Positions 1 to 6,578 of a stretch of DNA of 11,834 bases are shown in pieces. Position numbers and translations under genes: made by a program. The notes beneath the pieces were generated by a model that saw only the letters and a program-made list of their open reading frames with translations, did no database searches and had not been told where the DNA came from. Where the stretch lies: contig JAEZKB010000170.1 of the NCBI GenBank assembly GCA_023415605.1, positions 1 through 11,834 of the forward strand, given 5' to 3'. Positions within the stretch are counted from its first letter, which is position 1, and each line of letters begins with the position of its first letter. The DNA comes from Pseudomonadota bacterium. Its GTDB lineage: Bacteria > Pseudomonadota > Alphaproteobacteria > Rhizobiales > Devosiaceae.

Positions 1-62
1 GTCGCCAGGATCGCCGAAATCAGAACGAGTACGCCGACGCCGACGTCGAATGCGGTCAACAT
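1..62 (-). CDS. cvpA: CvpA family membrane protein, N-terminal fragment
   Basis: Reading leftward from an ATG at 60-62, the first 20 codons encode MLTAFDVGVGVLVLISAILA and the frame runs off the window edge. This short stretch has the look of the first transmembrane segment of CvpA (colicin V production) proteins, which typically start with a short polar lead-in and a hydrophobic helix. Context supports the call, because cvpA commonly lies downstream of radA on the same strand in this bacterial order and is often followed by purF. CvpA is an inner-membrane protein linked to colicin V export and cell-envelope processes; its exact role is not settled. The ribosome binding site is weak, with only GGGCGGG-like sequence about 10 bases upstream. 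Only about 20 residues are visible, so the call rests on context as much as on sequence. Confidence 0.6.
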   Translation of the reverse strand, partial: MLTAFDVGVGVLVLISAILA

Positions 63-126
63 GGATGAAAGGCCCGCCCGAAAGAACTGTCGCTCCGTTT
101 AGCCGCAAATTTGAGCAAAGCCAAGA

Positions 127-143
127 CGGCCCAGGCAGGGCCG
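127..143. repeat. Perfect hairpin upstream of cvpA
   Basis: CGGCCC at 127-132 is the exact reverse complement of GGGCCG at 138-143, with a 5-base loop AGGCA. It lies about 65 bases upstream of the cvpA start, so it may sit in that gene's leader or promoter region. No T-run follows on either strand, so it is not a canonical intrinsic terminator. Confidence 0.4.
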
Positions 144-205
144 GGCGGATGTTCACGAGTATTGCCTCGGACGTGCCAAGGCACCGGACAGGCGTGACCT
201 TCCGG

Positions 206-390
206 GCGTGGCAAGAGCGAACAACGGCGGAGCAAAGCTCAATCGTTGGTTCGAGTGTCCCGTTGCCGGGACCGGAGCTTGGCTCCGCCGTCATGACCGG
301 GATTTTCGGCGTTCACCGGGAATGTCCGGGGCGTTTAGCGGAATGCCCCACCGCCGCAGGGTTCTTGTCCTGACCAGACCACGCTCTTCG
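206..390. ncRNA. Candidate structured RNA or palindromic intergenic element
   Basis: The core is an imperfect inverted repeat. Bases 224-240 pair with 275-291 at 16 of 17 positions (10 bp, one A-G mismatch, 6 bp), and the loop contains a second perfect hairpin, GTCCCG (257-262) with CGGGAC (267-272). A third hairpin follows at 328-349, where GGGGCGTT pairs with AATGCCCC using one G-U wobble when read on the plus strand; the same position is an A-C mismatch on the minus strand, which slightly favours a rightward transcript. AAGAGCG at 213-219 could close the whole unit with CGCTCTT at 382-388. No known RNA family was recognised. Alternatives are a palindromic intergenic repeat of the kind common in Rhizobiales, or a remnant of a mobile element. 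The ends are guesses; the 224-291 stem itself is clear. Confidence 0.35.
297..335. repeat. Imperfect tandem direct repeat
   Basis: Two neighbouring units, CCGGGATTTTCGGCGTT (297-313) and CCGGGAATGTCCGGGGCGTT (316-335), resemble each other with a few substitutions and a small length difference. They lie between the stem at 224-291 and the hairpin at 328-349. They could be a local duplication or part of RNA structure; nothing in the sequence decides which. Confidence 0.3.
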
Positions 391-527
391 CGTTTCTCCA
401 GTCGAACCCCTTTTGATGGCGCCGAACATGAGCCCATCGCGGCAGCAAATTAAGGCGACGGGGTACCTAACTCCGTCAGACCTTCCCGGCTTGGCCTGGG
501 GTTCGCCGACACTTGCCCCACCCAGCC

Positions 528-573
528 TCGCCACCCCGGCCGCTCGTTTGCAACCTCGCTTGAGGGGTGGCGA
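528..573. repeat. 10-bp perfect inverted repeat with 26-base loop
   Basis: TCGCCACCCC at 528-537 is the exact reverse complement of GGGGTGGCGA at 564-573. The loop is 26 bases. There is no following T-run on either strand. A 10-bp match at this spacing can arise by chance in a window this long, so the element carries weight mainly because it adds to the other symmetric elements in the same gene-free stretch. Confidence 0.4.
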
Positions 574-747
574 TGGGTTGAATCTACCTCAGCCACAAAG
601 CGCGGGGATAAGTCGTGCGAGATTTCTGACAAGCGACTGAACGGATTGCGCATTTCATGAACGACGGATGACACAAAGCTGACGAAGAAGTCCAACGGTA
701 TGCATCACAAAGTGACCCCTTGAGCCTAACCGCGGGCCATGAACTTT

Positions 748-788
748 CATCAGGTGATGGTCAGGTGAGTGTCGTCAGATGACTCATC
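748..788. promoter_or_regulatory. Cluster of TCAGRTGA repeats with two palindromes, possible operator
   Basis: Three copies of TCAGRTGA occur in the same orientation at 750-757, 761-768 and 775-782, with spacings of 11 and 14 bases. The first is part of a palindrome CATCA-GG-TGATG (748-759) and the third of a palindrome GATGA-C-TCATC (778-788). The 12-bp palindrome is identical to the centre of the vapBC operator at 8131-8142. The cluster lies 60-105 bases beyond the radA stop codon, with no obvious gene to control, so its target, if any, is unknown. The repeats are seen directly; an operator role is inferred. Confidence 0.35.
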
Positions 789-851
789 GGACTTCTTCCC
801 CTGCAAGCGGGAGAGATGCGCCGACTGCGCCGTCGTTGATGGAGGCCAGGA

Positions 852-2243
852 CTACTCCGCCGCTTCCCGAGGACGGCCGTTGGCGGCGATGCGGCCGATG
901 AGGTCGGCGAGGTCGGTGTATTCGGCGACGTGGAGGCCGTTGGCCTTGTCGCCGGCGCCGAGGCGGCCCGTGACGGCGGATCGGAAGCCGAGCTTTTGCG
1001 CCTCGCGCAGACGCAGCGAGGCGTGGACGACGGGGCGCACGCCGCCGGCGAGCGAGATCTCGCCGAAATAGACGGCGTCGGGCGGCAGCGGCGAGCCAGT
1101 GAGCGAGGAGATCAGCGCTGCGGCCACGGCAAGGTCGGCGGCCGGTTCGTTGACCTTCAGGCCGCCGGCCACGTTGAGATAGATGTCGTTGGCGCCGATG
1201 CGGACACCGCAGCGGGTCTCGAGCACCGCCATCACCATCGAGAGCCGGGCCGAATCCCAGCCGACCACGGCGCGGCGCGGCGTGCCGAGCGGCGAGGGAG
1301 CCACCAAGGCCTGGATCTCGCAGAGCACCGGACGGGTGCCCTCCATGCCGGCGAAGACGGCCGAACCGGCTGCGTCCTTGTCACGCTGGTCGAGGAACAG
1401 GGCCGAAGGATTTGAGACCTCCTGGAGGCCGAGCGCCGTCATCTCGAAGACGCCGATCTCGTCGGTGGCGCCATAGCGGTTCTTGACGCCGCGGAGAATG
1501 CGGAAGGTGTGGCTGGCGTCGCCCTCGAAATAGAGCACCGCGTCGACCATGTGCTCGACCACGCGCGGACCGGCAATCTGCCCGTCCTTGGTGACGTGGC
1601 CGACCAGCACCACGGCCGCGCCGGACTTCTTGGCAAAGCGCGTCAGCGCCTGCGCCGAGGTCCGCACCTGGGTGACGGTGCCGGGGGCAGAATCGACCCG
1701 GTCGGTCCACAGCGTCTGGATGGAATCGATGATGACCAGATCGGGGGCAGGGCCGTTCTGCAGGGTGGCGAGGATGATCTCGACATTGGTCTCGCTGGCG
1801 AGCAGCACGTCGCGCTCGCCGAGGCCGAGCCGCTGGGCACGGAGCCGCACCTGCGCCACCGCCTCTTCGCCAGACACATAGATCACGCGCTTGCCGCGAT
1901 CCGCCAGTGCCGCCGCCGCCTGCAGCAGCATGGTCGACTTGCCGATGCCAGGATCGCCGCCGACCAGCACCGCGGATCCCTTGACGAAGCCGCCACCGGT
2001 GACCCGGTCGAGCTCGGCCATGCCAGTGACGACGCGCGACGCCGTCTCTGTTTCGCCCGAGAGCGGCACCAGTTGCGTCGGACGGCCGCCGGCCGTCGCC
2101 GACTTGGGGCCGGCGCCGACGCCGGAATCGACAATCTCTTCGACGATGGTGTTCCACTCGCCGCAGGACTCGCAGCGGCCGACCCAGCGCGCCGACACGG
2201 CGCCGCAGGACTGGCACACATAGTTCGTCTTGGTCTTGGCCAC
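852..2243 (-). CDS. radA: DNA repair protein RadA (Sms)
   Basis: RadA is a RecA-like ATPase that helps process recombination intermediates and branch migration at damaged forks. The 463-residue product (usual family length about 460) has the full set of parts. A four-cysteine zinc finger at Cys10, 13, 24 and 27 is followed by the Walker A motif GGDPGIGKST at 95-104, the Walker B strand ending in Asp173 (LVIID), the RadA signature KNRYG at 254-258, and a C-terminal Lon-protease-like domain from about residue 290. I chose the GTG at 2241-2243 because translation then begins (M)AKTKTNYVCQSCG, as in the family, with GGAGA 6 bases upstream. An upstream ATG in the same frame would run into the neighbouring gene. 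It lies 70 bp after the 232-residue protein on the same strand, so the two may be co-transcribed. Confidence 0.96.
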   Translation of the reverse strand: MAKTKTNYVCQSCGAVSARWVGRCESCGEWNTIVEEIVDSGVGAGPKSATAGGRPTQLVPLSGETETASRVVTGMAELDRVTGGGFVKGSAVLVGGDPGIGKSTMLLQAAAALADRGKRVIYVSGEEAVAQVRLRAQRLGLGERDVLLASETNVEIILATLQNGPAPDLVIIDSIQTLWTDRVDSAPGTVTQVRTSAQALTRFAKKSGAAVVLVGHVTKDGQIAGPRVVEHMVDAVLYFEGDASHTFRILRGVKNRYGATDEIGVFEMTALGLQEVSNPSALFLDQRDKDAAGSAVFAGMEGTRPVLCEIQALVAPSPLGTPRRAVVGWDSARLSMVMAVLETRCGVRIGANDIYLNVAGGLKVNEPAADLAVAAALISSLTGSPLPPDAVYFGEISLAGGVRPVVHASLRLREAQKLGFRSAVTGRLGAGDKANGLHVAEYTDLADLIGRIAANGRPREAAE

Positions 2244-2313
2244 GGCGCGTCTCCGGAGAACACGAAAAGGACTAGCGCAGTCTGCCGCAGCGATCAAGAA
2301 CGAAGAGTGAACA

Positions 2314-3012
2314 TCAGGCAGCGAGCCCCCACTTCTTCTGCACTTCGTAGCCGCCGTCGCCGAAGATGCGGACGAGCGCAAACTCGCGCACCGGGACTTT
2401 CAGGGGACGGTCGAGGTGGGTGTGTCCGCCCGGAGCCGAGCCGGCGCCCAAGGGCAGGTGCGGACCGTTGTCATCCGCATCACCGGCTGGCGCCCCGCGG
2501 CTCCGCAGCGCGCTGCGCAGGCTGTCGAGCAGTGCGGCAAGCTCCTCGCTCTCGTCCGGGAACAACGCCGGACCGCCGTCGAAGCGCGGGGCGAGCGCCG
2601 GAAACACCGCATCGAAGCGAGACATCTGTATCTTGCCGCAGGCGGAGATGACGGCGTCGACATCCTCAGCATCGAACTGGTCGATCGGGCCGAGATCAAG
2701 CAGGCTGACGCGCAGCGAGAACAGCACGTCCTCGCTGATCGCGAGCTGCCGTGAGGCAGCCAGAATCGAACCGCCCGACTTGCTGCTGATGGGAACCACC
2801 AGCGCCAACCGGTCCGGTACCGCTGGGGGCTGCGGCGCGGCTTCCAGCGCGACGATCACCTCGGGCGAGAACAATTCCACCACGGGCGTCGCCGGCTCGG
2901 ACGCGACCTCGCTGGTGCCGGCGATGGCCAGAATCGGGGCGGTGGTCGGTGGCGGGGCCTTGGGCAGGTCGTCGAAAAGCGCCAGTTGTGCGGATGGGGC
3001 TCGGCGCGCCAT
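2314..3012 (-). CDS. Hypothetical protein between alr and radA
   Basis: I do not recognise this 232-residue protein. It opens with MARRAPSAQLALFDDLPKA, has a proline- and alanine-rich, probably disordered region to about residue 70, then a more ordered, mildly acidic middle with LLDLG and FDAEDVDAVISACGK segments. A glycine-rich, low-complexity stretch comes next, and the C-terminus is a short ordered end (VREFALVRIFGDGGYEV). No signal peptide or transmembrane helix is visible, so it is probably cytoplasmic. The start is supported by GGAG 7 bases upstream of the ATG. It is followed 70 bp later by radA on the same strand and preceded by an apparent alr terminator, so it may begin its own unit with radA. 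It is likely a real gene because of strand, ribosome binding site and position, but no function can be assigned. Confidence 0.7.
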   Translation of the reverse strand: MARRAPSAQLALFDDLPKAPPPTTAPILAIAGTSEVASEPATPVVELFSPEVIVALEAAPQPPAVPDRLALVVPISSKSGGSILAASRQLAISEDVLFSLRVSLLDLGPIDQFDAEDVDAVISACGKIQMSRFDAVFPALAPRFDGGPALFPDESEELAALLDSLRSALRSRGAPAGDADDNGPHLPLGAGSAPGGHTHLDRPLKVPVREFALVRIFGDGGYEVQKKWGLAA

Positions 3013-3071
3013 CAGTTCGCTCCGTTCTCAGTCTGGCGCGAGGCTAACAAATCGCCCGACACAGACAAGAA

Positions 3072-3104
3072 CAAAAACAGAACATAAACAGCGGCTCGCC
3101 CGCT
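3072..3104 (-). terminator. Probable intrinsic terminator of alr
   Basis: Read leftward just past the alr stop, AGCGG (3100-3104) and CCGCT (3090-3094) form a GC-rich stem with a 5-base loop. A T-rich tract with a run of five T (TGTTTATGTTCTGTTTTT) follows. The T-tract is interrupted, so termination may be partial. If it works, the 232-residue gene and radA need their own promoter; no convincing -35/-10 pair was seen in the remaining 60 bp. Confidence 0.5.
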
Positions 3105-3109
3105 TGACG

Positions 3110-4252
3110 TCACCCTGCAGGTGGCGCGTCGGTCTCGATATAGCTCCGCGAGTAGCGGCCCTTGAGGCTGGTCAGGATCTCATAGCCGATGGTGTTGCCG
3201 ATATCGGCCTGGTCATCGACGGTGATGTTCTTGCCCAGGATTTCCACCATGTCGCCGGGAGCAGGGGGCTCGGGCAGATCGGTGACGTCGATCTGGATCA
3301 TGTCCATGGAGACGCGGCCGAGAACCGGGGCGAAGTGATTCTTGATCACGACCCGGCCGCCGGCGCGCGAATTGGTGCCCGACTGATGGCGGAAGAAGCC
3401 ATCGGCATAGCCGATGCCGACGGTGGCGATGCGGCTGTCGCGATTGACCGTCTGCAGGGCGCCATAGCCCACCGACTCGCCGGTCTTGATCTCCTTGACC
3501 TGCAAGACCGGCGCCTCGAGTGTCACCACCGGCGCCATCGGGTTGCGTCGGCCCTGCACGGCGCGACCGCCATAGAGGGCGATGCCGGGACGCACCATCT
3601 GAAAATGGTTCTCGCGGCCGGTCATCAGCGCGGCGGAGTTGGCCATCGAGGCCGGGATGTTGGGAAACTGCGTCAGGATCGAGGAGAACAGCGCTAGCTG
3701 CGCCCGGTTCTTCTCGTGCTGCGGCTGGTCGGCACAGGCGAAGTGGCTCATGATCATCTGCGGCGCATAGCCGAGCTGGTCGACCATGCGCTTGACCACC
3801 GGCGCTTCGTTCATGCGGAAGCCGAGCCGGTTGATGCCGGTATCGAAGTGGAGCGCCGCGGGCAGGGATTCGTTGCGCGCCAGGCAGGCCTGCAGCCACT
3901 CTTCGAGCATCGGGATCGAGCAGAGGCAGGGCATCAGCCGCTCGCCGACATAGAGCGGTGCAGCACCCGGGAAGAGCCCGTTGAGCACGAAGATATGCGC
4001 GTCCTCGGGCACCGAGGCGCGCACCACGATGCCCTCGTCCGGCGTCGCCACGAAGAAGAAGCGGGTGCCGGCCTGGTAGAGGGCGCGCACCGCTTGCGGC
4101 AGGCCGATGCCATAGGCGTCGGCTTTGACGGCCGCACCGGTCAACGCGCCGCGGCTCACCTTGTCGAGTGCCTGCCAGTTGCGCTTGAGCGCTCCCAGGT
4201 CGACCGTGAGGCGTGCCCCGTATCCCGTCGCCACCGCCGGTGCCGGCATCAT
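3110..4252 (-). CDS. alr: Alanine racemase
   Basis: Alanine racemase is a cytoplasmic PLP enzyme that interconverts L- and D-alanine, supplying D-alanine for peptidoglycan. The 380-residue product has the usual family length and both catalytic residues: the PLP-binding lysine in AVKADAYG (Lys43) and the catalytic tyrosine in VGYGA (Tyr263). The N-terminal barrel also shows HFDTGINRLG (135-144) and MVRPGIALYGG (219-229), which contribute to the active site. The C-terminal beta domain contains GRVSMDMIQIDVTDLP, typical of the family. The ATG start overlaps the dnaB stop by one base (TAATG), and GGAGAGG inside the end of dnaB can serve as its ribosome binding site, so the two are translationally coupled. 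A second ATG follows immediately, so the start could be one codon later. It appears to be the last gene of the dnaB transcript. Confidence 0.95.
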   Translation of the reverse strand: MMPAPAVATGYGARLTVDLGALKRNWQALDKVSRGALTGAAVKADAYGIGLPQAVRALYQAGTRFFFVATPDEGIVVRASVPEDAHIFVLNGLFPGAAPLYVGERLMPCLCSIPMLEEWLQACLARNESLPAALHFDTGINRLGFRMNEAPVVKRMVDQLGYAPQMIMSHFACADQPQHEKNRAQLALFSSILTQFPNIPASMANSAALMTGRENHFQMVRPGIALYGGRAVQGRRNPMAPVVTLEAPVLQVKEIKTGESVGYGALQTVNRDSRIATVGIGYADGFFRHQSGTNSRAGGRVVIKNHFAPVLGRVSMDMIQIDVTDLPEPPAPGDMVEILGKNITVDDQADIGNTIGYEILTSLKGRYSRSYIETDAPPAG

Positions 4253-5745
4253 TATTCCATCCTCTCCGGCAGGTAGTCGGTATTTGCCAGGTTGCCGAAG
4301 CGGGTGTACTGCGCCTCAAAGCTCAGCACCACCGTACCCGTGGGGCCGTGACGCTGCTTGCCGATGATCACTTCGGCGCGGCCATGCACCCGCTCCATTT
4401 CCTCCATCCAAGCCATGTGCTCGGGCGTGCCTTCCTTGGGTTCCTTGTTCTTGAGGTAATATTCCTCGCGATAGACAAAGAGCACCACGTCGGCGTCCTG
4501 CTCGATGGAGCCGGATTCGCGCAGGTCGGCAAGCTGCGGATGCTTGTCGTCGCGGTTTTCGACCTGACGTGAGAGCTGGGAGAGGGCGATGATCGGCACC
4601 TCGAGCTCCTTGGCCAAGGCCTTGAGCGTCGTGGTGATTTCGGTCAGCTCCTGCACACGGTTCTCGCTGGCTTTCTTGGAGCCCGAGAGCAGCTGCAGGT
4701 AGTCGACGATCAGGAGGTCGAGGCCCTTCTGGCGTTTGAGACGCCGGGCGCGAGCGGCGAGCTGCTGCACCGAAATGCCACCGGTGTCGTCGATGTAGAG
4801 CGGCACGGTGGACATGAGGTTGGAGACATCGACGAGCCGCGAGAACTGGCTCTCGTGGATATTGCCGCGGCGGATATCGGAAGAGGAGATCTCGGCCTGC
4901 TCGGCGAGAATACGCGTCGCGAGCTGTTCGGCGCTCATTTCCAGCGAGAAGAAGCCGACCTGGCCGCCATCGACGGTCTTGCGGTGGCCATCGGGCGTCA
5001 CGTCGCCCTTCCAGTTGCGTGCCACATGGAAGGCGATGTTGGTGGCGAGCGAGGTCTTGCCCATGGCGGGACGGGCCGCGAGGATGATCAAGTCCGAACG
5101 CTGGAGCCCGCCCATCAGCTTGTCGAGATCGGTGAGGCCGGTGGCGGTGCCCGAGAGCGTGCCATCGCGCGAGTAGGCTTCGCCGGCCATGGTGATGGCC
5201 TGCTTCAGCGCCTCGTTGAAGGGCTGGAAGCCGCCGTCGTAGCGACCCTTCTCGGCGAGGTCGAACAGAGCCTTCTCGGCTTCTTCGATCTGCTTGCCGG
5301 CCGTCTCCTCGACATCGGAGTGATAGGCCGTGGTCACCATCTCCTCGCCGATCTGGATGAGGTTCCGGCGAATGGCGAGATCGTAGACGGTCTGGCCGTA
5401 GTCGGCCGCGTTGATGACGGTCGTGGCTTCCGCCGCGAGTCGCGCCAGATATTGCGGCATCGACATTTCGGCGGTGAGGTTTTCCGGCAGGTGCGTCTTG
5501 AGCGTGATCGGCGTCGCGGTGCGGCCGGCCCGGATCACCTTGGCGATGACCTCATATATCTCGCGGTGGATCGGCTCATAGAAATGCTCCGGCACCAGGA
5601 AGTCGGAGACGCGGTAGAAGGCTTCGTTGTTGACCAGGATGGCGCCCAGCAGGGCCTGCTCCGCCTCCACATTGTGGGGCGCGAGGCGGAAGCTCTTTTC
5701 CTCTTCCGGTCGCAGGCGACGAACGTTCTCTGCCATCTCGGCCAT
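4252..5745 (-). CDS. dnaB: Replicative DNA helicase DnaB
   Basis: DnaB is the hexameric helicase that unwinds DNA ahead of the replication fork and interacts with primase. This 497-residue protein has the N-terminal domain starting at about residue 20 (PHNVEAEQALLGAILVN), a linker around 150-190, and the RecA-like helicase domain. That domain shows TGLTDLDKLMGGL (202-214), the Walker A motif ARPAMGKTS (224-232, Lys230), the catalytic glutamate in FFSLEMS (Glu269) and the Walker B strand LLIVDYLQ (Asp348). A short insertion between Walker A and FFSLEMS, about residues 246-261, is common in alphaproteobacterial DnaB. There is no intein. The start is the only ATG in reach; AGAGGAG lies 13 bases upstream, rather far. 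A complete CtrA-type box sits 27-43 bases upstream. The gene is separated from rplI by a terminator and coupled to alr downstream. Confidence 0.97.
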   Translation of the reverse strand: MAEMAENVRRLRPEEEKSFRLAPHNVEAEQALLGAILVNNEAFYRVSDFLVPEHFYEPIHREIYEVIAKVIRAGRTATPITLKTHLPENLTAEMSMPQYLARLAAEATTVINAADYGQTVYDLAIRRNLIQIGEEMVTTAYHSDVEETAGKQIEEAEKALFDLAEKGRYDGGFQPFNEALKQAITMAGEAYSRDGTLSGTATGLTDLDKLMGGLQRSDLIILAARPAMGKTSLATNIAFHVARNWKGDVTPDGHRKTVDGGQVGFFSLEMSAEQLATRILAEQAEISSSDIRRGNIHESQFSRLVDVSNLMSTVPLYIDDTGGISVQQLAARARRLKRQKGLDLLIVDYLQLLSGSKKASENRVQELTEITTTLKALAKELEVPIIALSQLSRQVENRDDKHPQLADLRESGSIEQDADVVLFVYREEYYLKNKEPKEGTPEHMAWMEEMERVHGRAEVIIGKQRHGPTGTVVLSFEAQYTRFGNLANTDYLPERME

Positions 5746-5772
5746 GATGGGACGGAGTCTCCTCTTTGGGTA

Positions 5773-5788
5773 TTAACACTCTCTTAAC
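5773..5788. promoter_or_regulatory. CtrA-type binding site upstream of dnaB
   Basis: The plus strand shows TTAA at 5773-5776, seven bases, then TTAAC at 5784-5788. This matches the full consensus TTAA-N7-TTAAC recognised by CtrA, the alphaproteobacterial cell-cycle response regulator. It is the only such pair I see in the window and lies 28-43 bases before the dnaB ATG. That closeness to the start suggests it overlaps the promoter or transcription start, which would fit repression, but no clear -35/-10 pair could be placed. The match is seen directly; CtrA control is inferred. Confidence 0.6.
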
Positions 5789-5908
5789 CACGGCCGACCG
5801 GCGGCAACTATCGTCCGGAGATCACATCCACAGGCGGCAACAATCAGCGGTAACAACCAGTCCGACCCATTGCCTGAGTGCCCGAATCGCGCGCCGCGAA
5901 GCGGACAC

Positions 5909-5937
5909 AAAAAAGGCCGGGATTTCTCCCGGCCTTT
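5909..5937 (-). terminator. Intrinsic terminator after rplI
   Basis: Read leftward, 22 bases after the rplI stop codon, GGCCGGGA (5927-5934 complement) pairs with TCCCGGCC (5915-5922 complement) around a 4-base loop and is followed by six T. Three further A-T pairs extend the stem at its base. This is a textbook intrinsic terminator ending the rpsF-rpsR-rplI transcript, and it means dnaB needs its own promoter in the roughly 160 bp that follow. Confidence 0.9.
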
Positions 5938-5958
5938 CGCATGACTTTGCGGCGAAAC

Positions 5959-6537
5959 TTATTCTTCGTCGCCGTAGGCTTCGGCGGCAGCCGAGCCGGC
6001 TTCGGCCTGGCCGGCGGCGAATTCTTCGGCAGCTTCGTCGTCGAAGGTATTGACGGTGAGGTCTTCACCGCGGGCCTGGCGCTCGGCTTCGTCTTCCGAA
6101 CGGGCAACGTTGACGGTGACCGACACGTCGACTTCGGCGTGCAGGTGCAGCGGCACGGTGTGGATGCCGACGGTCTTGATGGGGTCGGCGAGCACGACCT
6201 GCGAACGGGCCACGGTCTGGCCGTTGGCCGAGAGCGCCTCGGCGATGTCGCGTGACGACACCGAGCCGTAGAGCTGGCCGGTTTCACCCGCCTGGCGAAT
6301 GATCACCACGGTGGCGCCGTTGAGACCGGCGGCGATACCGGCAGCGGCCTCGCGGCGCTCCTGGTTGCGCTTTTCGATCTGGGCGCGGTCGCGCTCGAAA
6401 CGGGCGCGGTTGGCTTCGGTGGCGCGCAGGGCCTTCTGCTGCGGCAGAAGGAAGTTGCGGGCATAGCCGTCCTTGACGGTGACTTCGTCGCCGATATGGC
6501 CGTGCTTGCCGACGCGCTCGAGCAGAATGACTTTCAT
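5959..6537 (-). CDS. rplI: 50S ribosomal protein bL9
   Basis: bL9 is a structural protein of the large ribosomal subunit, with two globular domains joined by a long helix. The 192-residue product begins MKVILLERVGKHGHIGDEVTV, the family's N-terminal RNA-binding domain, including the conserved VKDGYARNFLLP segment (21-32). The charged connecting helix covers about 41-74 (rich in Arg and Glu), and the C-terminal domain about 76-150 includes GQLYGSVSSRDIAEAL. Beyond residue 150 an acidic tail of about 40 residues ends in GDEE. The protein is longer than the E. coli one (149 residues), and such tails are common in alphaproteobacteria. The ribosome binding site is weak (GAAAG, 8 bases upstream). 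It is the third gene after rpsF and rpsR and is followed by a strong terminator. Confidence 0.96.
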   Translation of the reverse strand: MKVILLERVGKHGHIGDEVTVKDGYARNFLLPQQKALRATEANRARFERDRAQIEKRNQERREAAAGIAAGLNGATVVIIRQAGETGQLYGSVSSRDIAEALSANGQTVARSQVVLADPIKTVGIHTVPLHLHAEVDVSVTVNVARSEDEAERQARGEDLTVNTFDDEAAEEFAAGQAEAGSAAAEAYGDEE

Positions 6538-6578
6538 CTGGGGTACTTTCTGTGCTGTCCCGGGTAGGGCCGGTTAGA

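Larger units (their letters stand above)
63..851. other. Long non-coding gap between radA and cvpA, rich in dyad symmetry
   Basis: No frame in this stretch of about 790 bp looks like a protein. The short open frames on both strands have no recognisable domain, lack good ribosome binding sites and overlap one another. I found no tmRNA tag sequence, no RNase P core motif, no SRP RNA loop and no tRNA cloverleaf. What it does contain is symmetry: hairpins at 127-143, 173-184, 224-291, 328-349 and 528-573, plus a repeat cluster at 748-788. Part of it must be the 5' region of cvpA and the 3' region of radA. Genes in the radA-cvpA neighbourhood are usually close together, so the length of the gap is itself unusual. 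Confidence 0.6.

Noticed and set aside
50..695. Several short open frames of 73-107 codons in the cvpA-radA gap
   Set aside because: They overlap one another on both strands, show no domain or compositional sign of protein, and lack ribosome binding sites.
63..851. Known structural RNAs (tmRNA, RNase P RNA, SRP RNA, tRNA)
   Set aside because: I looked for the tag-coding ANDN sequence, the conserved RNase P core, the SRP tetraloop region and T-arm motifs on both strands and found none; TTCGA fragments near 250 and 403 have no matching stems.
2244..2381. Longer radA start at an upstream ATG (adding 46 codons)
   Set aside because: The added part overlaps the end of the 232-residue gene and lacks similarity to RadA; the GTG at 2243 has a good ribosome binding site and the family N-terminus.
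1509..3697. Long rightward open frames (1509-2651 and 2366-3697) opposite radA, the 232-residue gene and alr
   Set aside because: They are antisense to well-supported genes, span several of them, have no recognisable domains or ribosome binding sites, and are expected from high-GC codon bias.
4855..5787. 310-codon rightward open frame opposite dnaB
   Set aside because: It mirrors the dnaB codons, has no domain and reads through the dnaB control region; a shadow of dnaB.
5824..5832. DnaA-box-like sequence ACATCCACA upstream of dnaB
   Set aside because: Only 7 of 9 positions match TTATCCACA and it is a single copy; not enough to support a DnaA site.
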